DNA from: Haliclona indistincta
Taxonomy: Eukaryota > Porifera > Demospongiae > Haplosclerida > Chalinidae
Length of the DNA stretch: 64,000 nucleotides
Direction of reading: 5' to 3'
Assembly: GCA_964017065.1 (NCBI GenBank)
Contig: OZ024788.1
Span: forward strand, 12,542,845 to 12,606,844
Shown here piece after piece: positions 9,875 to 21,010 of this stretch. A program made the position numbers and the translations under genes. Numbering within the stretch: the stretch's first letter is position 1; every line of letters starts with the position of its first letter. The notes under the pieces are model-generated. The model searched no databases. It was not told the DNA's origin and worked only from the letters and a program-made list of their open reading frames with translations.

Positions 9875-11220
9875 TCAGACTGGTTCTCGTATCCCACCCT
9901 TGCCAAAACGTGGGCAAGCCAGCTCTGGCAGAAGTGCATCAAAATAAAATGTCTTCAGTTTGGGCAGCTGTTGGTCCCACCAATCTTGGTCTCTTTGAAT
10001 ACGTTCTACGTGTAGTTCTTTATCTGTTCGTAGTACAAAATCGCACCAGTCTACATCGCAGCAGTACATCTGGCATTGCACCTGGAAGTAGTAGTTGTGC
10101 CGCTTCTTCAGTCTAAATGACATTTCACTGTTCTTCTCTATCTTTTCCAGGCAAAACTGTTTGACCTTAACCTTGTCACAGGCTTCTTCTAGAGTCAGAT
10201 TCTTTGCCGAGTGTGGATTTTTGTACTCAGCTATCCCCCAAGGTGATGATGCTGTGCTAGGATCATGGACTCTTTCGTCAGGGCTAGCTGCCAACCAAGG
10301 GTTAGTGACACTAATTACAAGACCAGATTTGTGTGTTTGTAAATTTGCATGACCATTCTCTTTCTGGTGTACTGTGTACTGCTGACTAGTCTTGGCCTCC
10401 ATAGCTGTTCCATACTGTGTTGCTTGGTTACCTCTGAAGGTACTGTACAGCATCTCTTGTACTTTGTTGCTTCGTTTTGTTGTCCGCCTCATTTTTGCGA
10501 TTCCACCAACCTTCGAAGCTGTGACACGCTTTCTTCTTTCTCTAGCCCACAACTCACAGTCACTTTGTCCTCTGGTCTGCTCTTCTGTAACTTCAGCTTG
10601 CTCCTTTGTAACCTCCACCTGTGTTGTGTAGAATGTGGTCTTTAGCTCATTTAGGTATTCTAATGGCACATCAGTAGTGTCATCTGGCTCAACTCCAGCC
10701 TGTCTATTGTAAGCTTTTTGAGCTGACAAGGTATTGTCTACTCTGGAGTACTTACTTTGTCGACGGCTATTCTTCGCCTCTTCTGTTGCCTTTCTTTTGC
10801 GTGTTTTGTCAACCTTTTTGGTAGTTGCTTCCGCGGCACTGACAAACACTTGGTTAGGTGGGGAGTTAGTCAACTTCTCCCAAGTAGCTGGTCCCCAGCT
10901 CCTGCCCAGGTTATGTTGTAATCCAGCTCCGTAGCAACGGTGCTCCCATGATCCACTTTGTGATCTGTTCGTTACCTTGCCACCATCAAACTTGCTCCGT
11001 ACTTCCATCCATCCTTCAACCAGGTTAGTCGTAAAGTTGCCAATGAGTTGTTTTGCCTTTGCAACAAGCCTGCTCACTATGACTTGAATGTCGTGCATCA
11101 TAATGGGATCAATGTCACATCGAACTGCTCCACCGTGTCGTGCTTCCTTTTCTGTGCTTGCGTCATCTGCCAAAGTTTCTTCCCAAAGTGTTTCTTGAAT
11201 TACAACAGCTTCAGCAGATA
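9875..11220 (-). CDS. Mutator-like transposase end plus YqaJ nuclease domain, last exon
   Basis: Residue numbers count from the in-frame ATG at 11236, just upstream of the acceptor. The first part finishes the Mutator-like domain: a presumed catalytic acid in NLVEGWM (E near residue 74) and the conserved KFDGGK and CYGAGL blocks. A basic, lysine-rich linker follows (about 135-165). The rest is a YqaJ/lambda-exonuclease-like domain: VTASKVG (about 238), E280 in GTAMEAKT, PWLAASPD with D320, and EYKNP with E337 and K339, the expected acid/acid/ExK metal site; then HNYYFQVQCQM. The exon probably begins at 11220 after acceptor TTTTAG. Together with 11437-12010 and 15610-16323 it forms one gene. 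YqaJ proteins resect DNA ends; fused to a transposase it probably works in nuclear transposition. The frame is intact here. Confidence 0.8.
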
Positions 11221-11436
11221 CTAAAATAAAAGACATAATTGTATGTTACACTAATCTAGTATACATTATAGTACACAAAATAAGTTCATAAAATACATTT
11301 ATGCTTGTCTATAGCTTGCTAATGCTGGTAAAGGATAGTATAATAACCAGATCAGTGGTATAGTACCTTCTACTGGTTGTACATGTGTGTTACTACATGT
11401 CAATTTGTATTTGTTTTTTCTGCAGGTGAACCTTAC

Positions 11437-12010
11437 ATTCAAGGTCATCATCTTCATCCAGTGGAGTGGCGTCATCATTCTCATCATTACCAGCATTACT
11501 AGTAGACGCGGATGAATCAGAAGATTCTGCTTTCTTCCTTGCTGTTAAACAGAAGTCAGGACTGCATCTCTCGTGGTGGCCAAAGCAGTGGTATGGCCCG
11601 TTTTGAAGGTCATGCTCGAGGAGTTTTATAGCCTTTCGGACATCTTGCTCTTTGCTGCGCATTTTTATTGCGCAGCGAGCAGCACTAGTCAGCCTGCATC
11701 TCATCTTTTTAGTTAAGCCTCCTTTTCCTTTGTATTTGCTCTTGCTCTCAACCAGCTTTTCTAAAGAAGACCTATAGCATTTACATGCGTGGTTTGCGCA
11801 TTCAACTTTTTCTATGTATCGCCCCCAAGAAGGCACCTTCTCTATGAGTGTTGAATAGACTGAGCTATCGCCATCTCCCACAAACCGCTTGTAGCGTAGA
11901 CCATGGACCTCCTCTGACTGTGTAAATCCTTCCAGGATGATATCTGGCTCCATTTCTGAAGAGGATTTTTCCCAATTTTTGAAGCATGTATGCTGATCTG
12001 GTGATGACCC
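11437..12010 (-). CDS. Mutator-like transposase, middle segment
   Basis: Reads HTCFKNWEKSSSEMEPDII, then VGDGDSSVYSTL (second presumed catalytic acid) and the conserved ANHACKCYRSSLEKLV, KGGLTKKM, ARCAIKMRS and GPYHCFGHHERCSPDFC blocks that bind metal or shape the core. It ends in an acidic stretch (DEDDDLE) at a likely donor (GAAT then GTAAGG). A 216-nt intron in phase 1 joins it to the exon ending at 9875. On its 5' side the frame runs straight into the terminal repeat of the 3.6 kb element at 12013-15609. Removing that element makes the frame continuous with the first segment. I read this as an insertion into coding sequence; a spliced intron is the alternative. Confidence 0.8.
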
Positions 12011-12012
12011 AT

Positions 12013-15000
12013 CCCATGCAAAACAAACAAGGTTGTACTAGGTTGTGACAACCTAGCCCACAAGCTTGTAATGAGGTTGTGGCCAGCTTGTAACAAGCTT
12101 GTTAACAAGGTTGTGACAACCCTGTCAAAACCATGGATTTGAAACTGTAACGTCCTTGTTACAACCTGAGATAAGGTTGTGTACAAGCTTGTGTCAGGGT
12201 TGTAAGCATGTACAAGGTTGTTATGGGTCATTACAAGCTAGTGAAATCTAGCTAATATCTACATGCAAATTATTTCAGGTAATAATTTCACAAATATTAT
12301 TAATTGAAACATTTTTCAATCAAGATTTCAAGCTGTGTCATTAAGTTACAAATGAAGACGGAGATTAGAGTTCACTTGTTTTGCTTTCTCCTACAGTTTG
12401 CGTACTTGTCATTCACTGCATCGATGAGGATGGACCATTTTTTTGTTGTTGGATACTGTTTAACCTGTATAATATTTTACAAAATAAAAACATCATTACC
12501 ATTTATTATTAATTATAACTTACGTAATCAATCGAATTGGTGAACGGTCGATGGCCTCAACTATTGATGGTCCAGGAAAACTCTGCGATCTGCAACACAG
12601 TAATAGAAAGTATAGAAAAGTCATAATTCGTAACCCATACCTGAAAGCAGGTTGACTAGGAATTCTGGACCTGTAGTACGTACGTTATAGTACATTCGAA
12701 AATGAAGATGAATATCCAAGGTACTTGAGATCTATTCGATGTGGACAATAATAAAATAACACTTGTACCTGAATCTGGGAGTGTTCTGCATATGCGAAAA
12801 GATGACATTATCATGCACATACCTGAGATCTAGGTGTTCTGTATAATAATAATGAGCAAATTCACACAATTAACTTACTTGAATCCTGGGTGTATCCTGC
12901 TGTATGTGTGACATTTAAGAGAGATATACATGATCAAATTTTGCAATGGAGTACAGCGCCATATAGCAGAGTTCGGTGCCACATCATTGTACTATAAAAG
13001 AAAAGGTGTACATGACGTGGTAATGAGCACACGTACATACCCTGTCATCAAACGAATCTTCCTTCTCTATGTGACGTACATATAAGTTAATGTGGATGAA
13101 AATATGGGACAACTACTATTACCTGCAGTGAGTCAAAGTGCTGGTTGAACTAAACGAATGAAGAATACAGCTAGTATGATTATTATAATTAAAATAATTA
13201 TATCACACATACCTGAGAGTGCTCTAATTAGAATTCATGTACAATAAATAGTGTATAAGGCAGGTCTGCATGATCGATGGATGATACAAACATACCTGAG
13301 ATCTAGGCGTATTCTGTAGGAAACAATTATGAAAGAATGAGCATTAACCATCAATTAGTAAACTTACTTGAAACCTGGGTGGTGTCACATCGCCCAGTCG
13401 TACTGAAGCTGATAATAAAAATTATATCATCATGAAGTAATTCATACCGGATTACTATTATCAAATGAGCATTCGTCCTCCTATTATAATGTGTAAAATT
13501 ATGTTAGAATAGAAGTAAATAGAATGCACAGGGCTGCAGCTAGGCGGGTTGATTATTGCACGTACCTACATCTCGGATTCTGAGTTCTTGACTCGGTTCT
13601 TGATTCTGAAAATTAGGTCAATCGATCTGAAGTAGGCCATACAGTAATTATGTATGATCTGACTGAAGTAAGGCACTCACCTAGCCCGGCTCTGTTGACC
13701 AGCGCTAGCTACAACTGCTTGTCGATGGCTAGCTAGAAACGTTCAGCAGCTGCAATGAGTGCACGCGGTATGCGCACGCAGAATGATGTATGATGTCATC
13801 GTCTTAGATTCATTATGAATAGACTAGGCGTGGCTCAGGTTTCCACTGCGTGATGGCTGAGTCTTCGCATTACAACATGCAATTTCAGCATCCAGATCCT
13901 ATTATATGGCTAGAGAGGCTGGCAGTAGAACTACAAGGTCGTAGTACAGGTTATAAGACTGACTGGGAAGAGCGGGCCTCAGTGCATTGACCGGCGTAAC
14001 CGTACTGCTTACTGCATGCATGGTTTGCCCGCGACAGATCTTATCGTATTATTATGGAAAGGAAAATCCAGCTAGCATGTCACACTGACTTAGTCACTTA
14101 GACTTTTAGCAGAGGCATCATGCAGTTGTTTCTACCCAAGCTACTTTGCATCATCAACTTAGTATAATATTATTCTAATCGTTAATTTTGTTGTGCAACA
14201 ATTATAATATTATTACACATCTCCGATCTGCAGCTCACCTTCTCCGGCTCATCAGATATATATAGGGTTATTACTGCTTATAATGATGCGAAGAAACTCC
14301 ATAGAGACAACTGTGGAATTTAGTTGTATTGCAATGATGGTGAAGTGATGTTTGGAACTTGAGGTTGATAAAAGTGATGGGTTATCGGGATGACGAATGT
14401 AGATTAGTCAAAAGTAGTGTCGGACAATTTAATGTCTCAAAAGACACCACAACATGCATGCATATACTCGAAAATAGACATAGTCGTTATCTAGTCCAAG
14501 GTATAATGATTATACTAGTGATGATGAAGATTATTTTTGCATTTGCAGAGAAGACAAGAGCAATAACTCTTTGTTTGCTAATTAATTTGTTCCCTAATTT
14601 TGCTAAAGAGACAGAATAGCTAGCTTGATATGCATACAGCGGATACTGAATGTATTCAAATTATTGCCATTGTGTAGTATATATATTATTATAGTAAATG
14701 CATGTCTTCTAATGCCTCCCTTGATATTCTCACTAGCAGTTCTTTACAACAACCATGCAACAGTATGGAAATTAAGAAGTTCAAGTTAGAATCAATCATT
14801 GAAATTCAGTATAATCATGTATGCAAGTTGACAGTTGACATCATAACAGCAGATATATAGGTATAACAGTTGAAGTATCCTGCGTGCTGCTAATTAAGAT
14901 ATGCACTTGTTGAGAGTACAACTACGTTGAGTTTATCAACAGATCCATCTTTGAATGCTTGACCTAGATGCAAATAAACTAATGACAATGAAATAGCACA

Positions 15001-15609
15001 AAAATCCTATCTATACCTGAAATAATTGCATTCTTGAATGAGGCATTATACAATTGACTGAACTCGCAACCTACAAAATAAATAGTGATAGCTAAAACAA
15101 TGTTACCATCCCTGTGCGAGCTAAATTAAAAAAAAACAAGTATAATAACTACTATAAATTCAAACCTGCATGCGTCTTGTGATAGAGAATTATATGAGAG
15201 CCATAAATGACATACTGCACATCACATTTTGACCTACAAAGTAATAGATGAATAGCAGTTATACCTACATAGCAAGAATGTACTTGACATTATATTATTT
15301 GAAGGTGGCAATAATAGTAGGTGACAATAAAAATTATCTTGAGGTTGTTCTTTGGTATACAAGTAAGATAATATTTAGTTGACATTGTAATGACAAGGTT
15401 GTTATGACAATACCATGCTCTGATGACATACAAGGTTGTTACAAGATTGTTCTTAGGTGACAATGTTATGACAAGGTTGTCATGACAATGCCTGCTCCAA
15501 TGACATACATGAACAAGGTTGTTACAAGGTGGCCATGAGCTTGTTCATTGTCTACAAGCATGGAGCAACCTTGTTACAACCTTGTACAACCTTGTTTGTT
15601 TTGCATGGG
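12013..15609. mobile_element. 3.6 kb TIR element inserted in the Mutator-YqaJ gene
   Basis: The ends are perfect 26-bp inverted repeats starting CCCATGCAAAACAAACAAGG. The bases just outside are AT on both sides (12011-12012 and 15610-15611), so any target duplication is no longer than about 2 bp or has decayed. Inside both ends are many copies of a short motif, ACAACCTTGT or its complement (about 12030-12235 and 15340-15600), the kind of subterminal repeat that transposases bind. The interior (12240-15340) has no long open frame, so the element looks non-autonomous. It does carry a series of short blocks bounded by splice-like signals (separate entry). Class not assigned. Confidence 0.8.
12769..13408 (-). 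other. Array of microexon-like blocks
   Basis: On the minus strand several short blocks are each preceded by a CAG-type acceptor and followed by GTATGT, GTAAGT or GTAC: 12769-12785, 12823-12838, 12878-12896, 13295-13312 and 13367-13408. Most share a core resembling AACACCTAGATCTCAG or ACCCAGGATTCAAG, so they look like duplicated units. Similar but unrelated blocks lie at about 12645-12675, 13045-13070, 13120-13140 and 15010-15065. They may be real microexons of a non-coding or chimeric transcript, or simply a repeated motif that happens to look spliced. Confidence 0.4.
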
Positions 15610-16323
15610 ATGCTTACAGGCAGTGCAGTACTTGTTCCGTACTCCTATGAAAAGAATCTTTCCTGTAATTTGACCAACTATAATCCCGACCCCCGACTTG
15701 GCGTTGTAAGAATGGCGGTGGGACCTCTTACTCCATCCACAGCCTAATACTACAGTGATGGCAGGAACGCCCTCATGAAAATCACCTCTTTCTTCAGCCA
15801 AACGCTTCTCTTCTTTTCCTGCCTCAATCATTACTTGCTTCAGCTCCCTTTGCCACCACATGCCGATGTCTCTTTCGGTACTGATAAATTGCCTAGGGGA
15901 CATAACAGGAACACCTAGCACTGCCATTGTTTCCTGAAGCCTGGAGTGACCTCCTCCGGTACACATCTGCCCCCAGACGGCAGCAAGGTTACATTCCCAC
16001 CGGCTATAACCTCTTGGGCCTTTCACCTTCTTGGATGTCTCCAATATAATAGTGTGTGTGCACACAGTACACCTGGTAGAGAGAATGGAAGAGAGACCAT
16101 CACGCTTTTCTCCAACAAGGATGATGTTGCCACTGCATTTTGCTGCGTGAGTAGTCAGACTAGTTACATACTCTTGTAGCTTCTTCAAGTTGATTATCCT
16201 TGATTCATTAGTACACAATGCAGTTTCTTCTGGTTTCTCAACAGACATCTTTCTTTTCTTTCGTGAACGGTGGTACACATGACGACTACGGTGTCTATGC
16301 CAATTTTTTTTTTTGTTGCCCAT
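15610..16323 (-). CDS. Mutator-like transposase, first segment (start codon present)
   Basis: Begins at a true ATG (16323). After a basic N-terminus (HRHRSRHVYHRSRKKRK) come the blocks I associate with the animal Mutator-like transposase domain: LQEYVTSLTTHAAKC, a CTVC pair, GGGHSRLQETMAVLGVPV, MSPRQFISTE and SKRSHRHSYNAKSGVGIIVG, then VRNKYCTAC. The segment where I expect the first catalytic aspartate (relatives read DGGWSKR, from memory) is GCGWSKR here, so that acid may be lost. The frame is cut at codon AAG-CAT by the 3.6 kb element. Loss of the acid plus the insertion suggests an inactive copy, but codons elsewhere are intact. Confidence 0.8.
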
Positions 16324-16684
16324 TATACTGTAACAAAATATTTATCATTCATTATTCTATATATTATAACACTCAAACTACTGTACCTTGCCAGAAAAGT
16401 AACTTGGAGTCTAAAAAAACACAGCTGCACAAGTGTACGAATTCATCAGCTTTCCCGCCTAGATTTGGATACTAATGCGTGGGCGACGTACTTGTGTTTG
16501 CGGTTGTCCCAGCATCTTTGGTTGGTCTACATAACGAGCTGTAGTTTTCAGCGCCAAATTTTGCAAACATTGTCGAAGTAAATGCCATTTCTTTAGCACA
16601 ATCTAGTAGCACGAACCAAACTGTAGGTCCGTATCTTATAATCAGCCTTCTTTCACTTGAACTTCGTCGGTTATATGGCTAACT
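16324..16684. other. Upstream region of the Mutator-YqaJ gene
   Basis: The sequence immediately upstream of the ATG at 16323 presumably includes the promoter. I could not identify a TATA box or terminal inverted repeats. The short plus-strand frames are not credible. Confidence 0.35.
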
Positions 16685-17069
16685 TCTCCCGAGGAAGACG
16701 CTGAAACACGCCATTTTAGCCATTTATTGGGAATTTTTCGTAAACAAGATGCTTCTATTCTTTCCAGTATAGATACGGACCTATAGTTTATCCTTAGGAA
16801 GCGCTTGGTGTGTACTTCGCTTCTTGCCTTAGCACGCTCGTCAAGAAATTTGGCGCCGAAAATTCAGTTTTATAGCGAGTCGACTTTGGCACAATACCGG
16901 CTTATTCTACTGTAGCAGTTGTTGACCTGGACTATTTTATACATAGATAAGTCGATGGTGCATTCAATAAAGCTTATCTTAGCTTTGTAGCGCTTTTTGT
17001 CTTCACACTATGATTTAATATTATTTTATGAATATTTAATGAGGCAAACTGTTAACCGTCCCCTTAAGG
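16685..17069. repeat. Single arm of the 8104-8849 foldback
   Basis: Closely matches the right arm of 8104-8849, from the GGGAATTTTTC region through TATCCTTA to the CCCCTTAAGGTGGCGG terminus. The other arm is missing. The terminus is shared with the next foldback. Confidence 0.75.
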
Positions 17070-17791
17070 TGGCGGTATACCCCGTTTTTATGAATATTAA
17101 TGAGCGACTTTCTTTTATCTGCAGCCCGTGACAGAGCAACGCTAGAAGCGTGAAACTCGCTCTGCTGCATCAATGAGTGTGTCTCAATGTATAATGCACC
17201 TTGAAACGTTGCACAATATTCTACACCAAGGAATAATGTAGGAACAACCGACATCGTACGGATAAGCATTTTCACGCTAAAAATCTCTCCTGACTAACCG
17301 TGCAGCAAAGGTTACCCGCTGAAATTCGACTCTTATAAACCATTTCTAGGTGATGACGAAGAGTTTTCTGCATTTACTTTTTCTGATTTTAAGAAAAACA
17401 CTTTTACATTCTAAATTATGGCTGATTTTGCAGTAACGTCCATGTTTGTCGATGCATAGAACAGCTACGTTCAGCGTGGGTCAACAAAACTCTTCGTCAG
17501 CACCTAGAGATGGTTTATAAGAGTCGAATTTCAGCTGGTAACCTTTGCTGCACGGTTAGTCAGGAGAGATTTTTGGCTTGAAAAATGCGTATCCGTACGA
17601 TGTCGATTATTCCTACATTATTCCTTGGTGTAGAATATTGTGCAACGTTTCAAGCTGCATTATACATTGAGACACACTCATTGATGCATCAGAGCAAGTT
17701 TCACGCTGCTAGCATTGCTCTGTCACGAGCTGCAGATAAAAGAAACTCGCTCATTAATATTCATAAAAACGGGTATACCGCCACCTTAAGG
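17063..17791. mobile_element. Foldback element, CTTAAGGTGGCGG family
   Basis: Left end CCTTAAGGTGGCGGTATACC, right end its complement. The arms pair from about 17063-17380 with 17480-17791. The mirrored frames 17036-17275 (-) and 17585-17824 (+) read the same arm and are not genes. Termini are shared with the foldbacks at 8104 and 44046, but the interior differs. Confidence 0.8.
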
Positions 17792-18429
17792 AAGATCAGG
17801 AGAAGCCCAAAACAGAATTCCTAATAGTTTGATAATGAATTTTAATATTGCCTGTTTAGTTCGTTCTACCAATGGTGCAAATACTAACAACATGTGGATT
17901 TTTGATCACCACATTAGATTGCGACCTGCATGTATCACTCACTGTTAGATACAGTTGTTGGCTGAGAGTGAGAAGTAGTAGCTGGTAAGTCTGGAATGCC
18001 GCCAGTCTGGTTGTCAGCTGAAAGAGGATTGCTAAATTCGGCTGCTGAAGCAAATAATTTGTATATACATGTAGCTCGATCTGCACAGCTACAATGATTA
18101 TGAGAACAAACCTTGAGTTCTCTTTTGCTTCTTTCTCTCTTCTAAGTCTTTGCGGATACGAAAGATTCGTTCAGCTAACAGCTGATAGTAGGACTCCTAC
18201 AAATTAGAGTCAATATAATAATACATTACTGTATACAGTAATGTATACAGTAATGGTACTTACGCGGCTTCTAGCATTCTCAAACATGGATTTTTCACAA
18301 TTGATAGCATACTGTACAAGATGAGCTATTCTGGGATCTTGCAATGCTACAGGATCTTGTAATGGAACAAGGTAGATGGCTTCAACACTGGCAAGACAGA
18401 AATGAAGACGTTTACAGTGAACAGTTTAA

Positions 18430-18706
18430 CCAGGAGCCCATAAGAGGAAGGAGCATTCAACTCCAATCGTGCGTGTAGTAATAGCCAAACGTAAACTCCG
18501 CCGCCTTGCGTGTCCAAAAAACTGGAAGTTTTTTACAAGTAGGCTGTGGCCCACGTGTGTTGTTTGGCTACAACACATACAGGACATCTGTACGTCACAT
18601 GCATGTGCTGGTAAACGGGAAAATGTCAGCAACAAGCGCCGCACGCTGCGGAGTTTACATTTGGCTAAATCGCGGCTGAACGCTCCTTCCTCTTATGGGC
18701 TCCTGG
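18430..18706. mobile_element. Short MITE inside the KIX exon of locus 1
   Basis: 277 bp with inverted ends CCAGGAGCCCATAAGAGGAA, the imperfect inverted repeat running about 85 bp. Flanked by TTTAA at 18425-18429 and 18707-18711. The paralogous locus 2 reads a single TTTAACTAAC here, confirming insertion. The 5-bp duplication leaves the class open. Confidence 0.85.
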
Positions 18707-19011
18707 TTTAACTAACAATTTTTTGATGAGATGACTGCGCAATTCTGAGTTGACTTCACTATGCCAATGCTGAGGGGGTTGGGAGAGACTAGAATATAGA
18801 GAAAGAGACCATGCAAAATGAGTATAATGGAGAACTGACGGCGTACTTGAGCGAAGGTTGAAAAATGAGATGTGCAGAAGACTGTAAAGTGTCACCCCTG
18901 CGACCTACTGAAGGGTTGAAAGGGTTAAAGAGACTACCAGAGTCTGAGAATGAAGTGATAACGAGAATTGCAGTTATGATGCTAAATCAGTACGCAAAAA
19001 TTTGTACTACT

Positions 19012-19195
19012 TTAACCTTTTAGTTACCGAATTATTTTTGTTAAATATTTGACTTGGTCTAAACTGGTATTTATTGTTTGTCCTAATATTTTCTACAACA
19101 TGCAGTACACTAGCTGTTCCAAACTAGCACTGTTTTCTCCTGGCATGTCAAAATTTATGACGATCTACTAAACTCCGAGTTGGCCACTCCCATGT
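19012..19195 (-). repeat. Fragment of the TTAA-flanked element family
   Basis: Reverse-orientation relic of the element at 23734: shares CTACAACATGCAGTACACTAG, in shortened form CAACATGCAGTACACTAG, and GAGTTGGCCACTCCCA. Only the right third is kept. Lies in an intron of KIX locus 1. Confidence 0.7.
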
Positions 19196-19499
19196 CTAAA
19201 CTGTACATTAGAATAGATTATAGACTACCTTACGACGCAGGATTGGTATCAGTTGTGAGGGCAGGACACTCCATGTTGTTAGTTACGTTCGCTAATGGAA
19301 AAGCATGTTTTCAAGTGTCTGGTACTAGCTAACGCGATATAATCACGTGCGCCAATCCCATGCCATAAGGCAATTATAATTATGGTTGAGTAGGATACCT
19401 TGTGAGGGCATCTGTGATGTTAATGGCAGTTGTATGGGATCTACAAGAATAACATGTGCATAATAGGTATACAAACAAACATTTCAACAAGATAACACC

Positions 19500-20433
19500 A
19501 AGGGCGTATAGAGAAAGAGGGCATGCAACTGTCAATTACTCCCGTAGGATAGCGAAATATTTATTGTTACTAAAAATAAACATCAATTAAACTCCGTATA
19601 CTTTTAGTATACAGTGCATACGTCAGAGCGTATGCGGAGAGTGCAGAAATGGCTAGTACAGTACAGCTACAGGTAGCCAGCTGGTACACCTGTATCTAAA
19701 CGGCGACGTAATGACAATAGTAGCTGCTCGCCCTTGTCTCCTTGTCTTTAAACTAAGACATGAATAATTCTCTTTGATGTAATGAGGTGTCCAAATTCCC
19801 ATATACACCTGCAGCAAAGCCATACAATGCACCATCAATGCCATACAATGCACCATACAAGCCATACAATGCACCATACAATGCACATAGTTAAACACCT
19901 CGTTGCCATACAATGCACCATACAAGCCATACAATGCACATAGTTTAAATAGGTTAAACACCTCTTTGTCGGTGTATATGTGAATTTGCACACCTCGGGC
20001 TTCGCCCTCGGTGTCCAAATTCCCATATACACCTCCACCTCGGTGTTTAACCTACATGTAACCGCTAGACGATTGCTTGTTGCTAAATGCGCGAGGGAAG
20101 GCACACTAGTCACGCATTCTTCAAGCTGGAGGCCATTGCAGTATTCAAACACGTAGACGGCAAAGGCGCCAGGAGAACACCGGCGGACTGGTATGCGTCG
20201 CTAGCTGTGCCTGAGATCGCGGGACACGTTGCCTAGGCGCAGCGTAGGTAGGCTGGTTGACTGGTTCATGGATCTGAAAATAATTATAATTATTTATGCG
20301 TCATTTGTTACCGCCTACTTTTTGCTACGTCAGTAATTGATGGGCGTAACTTCTAATTTTAGTAACAATAAATATTTCGCTATCCTACGGGAGTGATTGA
20401 CGGTTGCATGCCCTCTTTCTCTATACGCCCTTG
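19500..20433. mobile_element. TIR element with ~8-bp target duplication (hAT-like)
   Basis: Inverted ends of about 95 bp begin AAGGGCGTATAGAGAAAGAG. The flanks are ATAACACC (left) and ATAACACA (right). The interior contains the ACAATGCACCAT minisatellite and a palindrome with tip CTCGGGCTTCGCCCTCGG (about 19975-20032). Sits in the large intron of KIX locus 1. Confidence 0.7.
19800..19950. repeat. Minisatellite (GCCATACAATGCACCAT)n
   Basis: Several tandem and partly scrambled copies of GCCATACAATGCACCAT, with variable CAA or CATAGTTTAAA spacers. It creates the Met/Val/His-rich minus-strand frames at 19653-20152, which are not credible genes. Confidence 0.75.
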
Positions 20434-20439
20434 ATAACA

Positions 20440-20690
20440 CAGGGGCGTATCTACAAGGGTGCTTCCAGTGCTCAAGCACCCCCCTTAGCAAGCTATTTGC
20501 TATGAAAATGAGTTCAGAGTCACTAATAATATTCATAAAATCTGGGCTGAACTCATCAGTGCTGTCAAAAACCACATGTAATCTCTTGTCAGTGTAGGCT
20601 AAGTGCTCTTTGTCTTGAATACACAATGCTATTTAGTGTAACTAAGTGTGAGCACCCTCCTTATTCAAATCCTGGATAGGCCACTGTAAC
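20440..20690. mobile_element. Small hAT-like MITE
   Basis: The ends are similar inverted sequences: CAGGGGCGTATCTACAAGGG on the left and, reversed, CAGTGGCCTATCCAGGATTT on the right. No clean target duplication is seen. The left end abuts the preceding element's target site. Confidence 0.45.
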
Positions 20691-21010
20691 ATGCTTGATA
20701 AATGTAGTATTAATATACATTAATTTGAGAACTATGAGTCTGCTGGCTTACACTACCAGATTGCAAAATTTTCTACGTTTATATCAGTCAAATTAGCTTT
20801 TCACTGCTAGTTGTATGAAAGTTAGTATTCTGCAAATCTTACCTTGAAATGTAGAAGGGAATGAAGGTCTAAGGTTTGGTAAAGGAGCAGCCATAGTAGA
20901 AGAGAAACTTGCATCAGGAACAGTAGCTGGAGCAGAATGGGCAGACACGCTTAGAACAGCTGCAGATACTGGTAAGGATGTATTGAGAGGATTAGGACTT
21001 GCTGAGTAAC

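Noticed and set aside
10349..10645. Cys/Leu-rich plus-strand frames in the Mutator-YqaJ gene
   Set aside because: Antisense shadows of a well-supported minus-strand coding exon.
12030..12235. Regularly spaced short repeats (ACAACCTTGT) resembling a CRISPR-like array
   Set aside because: Both orientations, irregular spacing and location inside an element terminus point to subterminal transposase sites.
17036..17824. Mirrored 79-codon frames sharing a VPTLFLGVEYCATF-like stretch
   Set aside because: Again the two arms of one foldback read outwards.
19653..20152. Met/His/Val-rich minus-strand frames (ALYGNEV, VHCMACMVHCM)
   Set aside because: Produced by translating the ACAATGCACCAT minisatellite.
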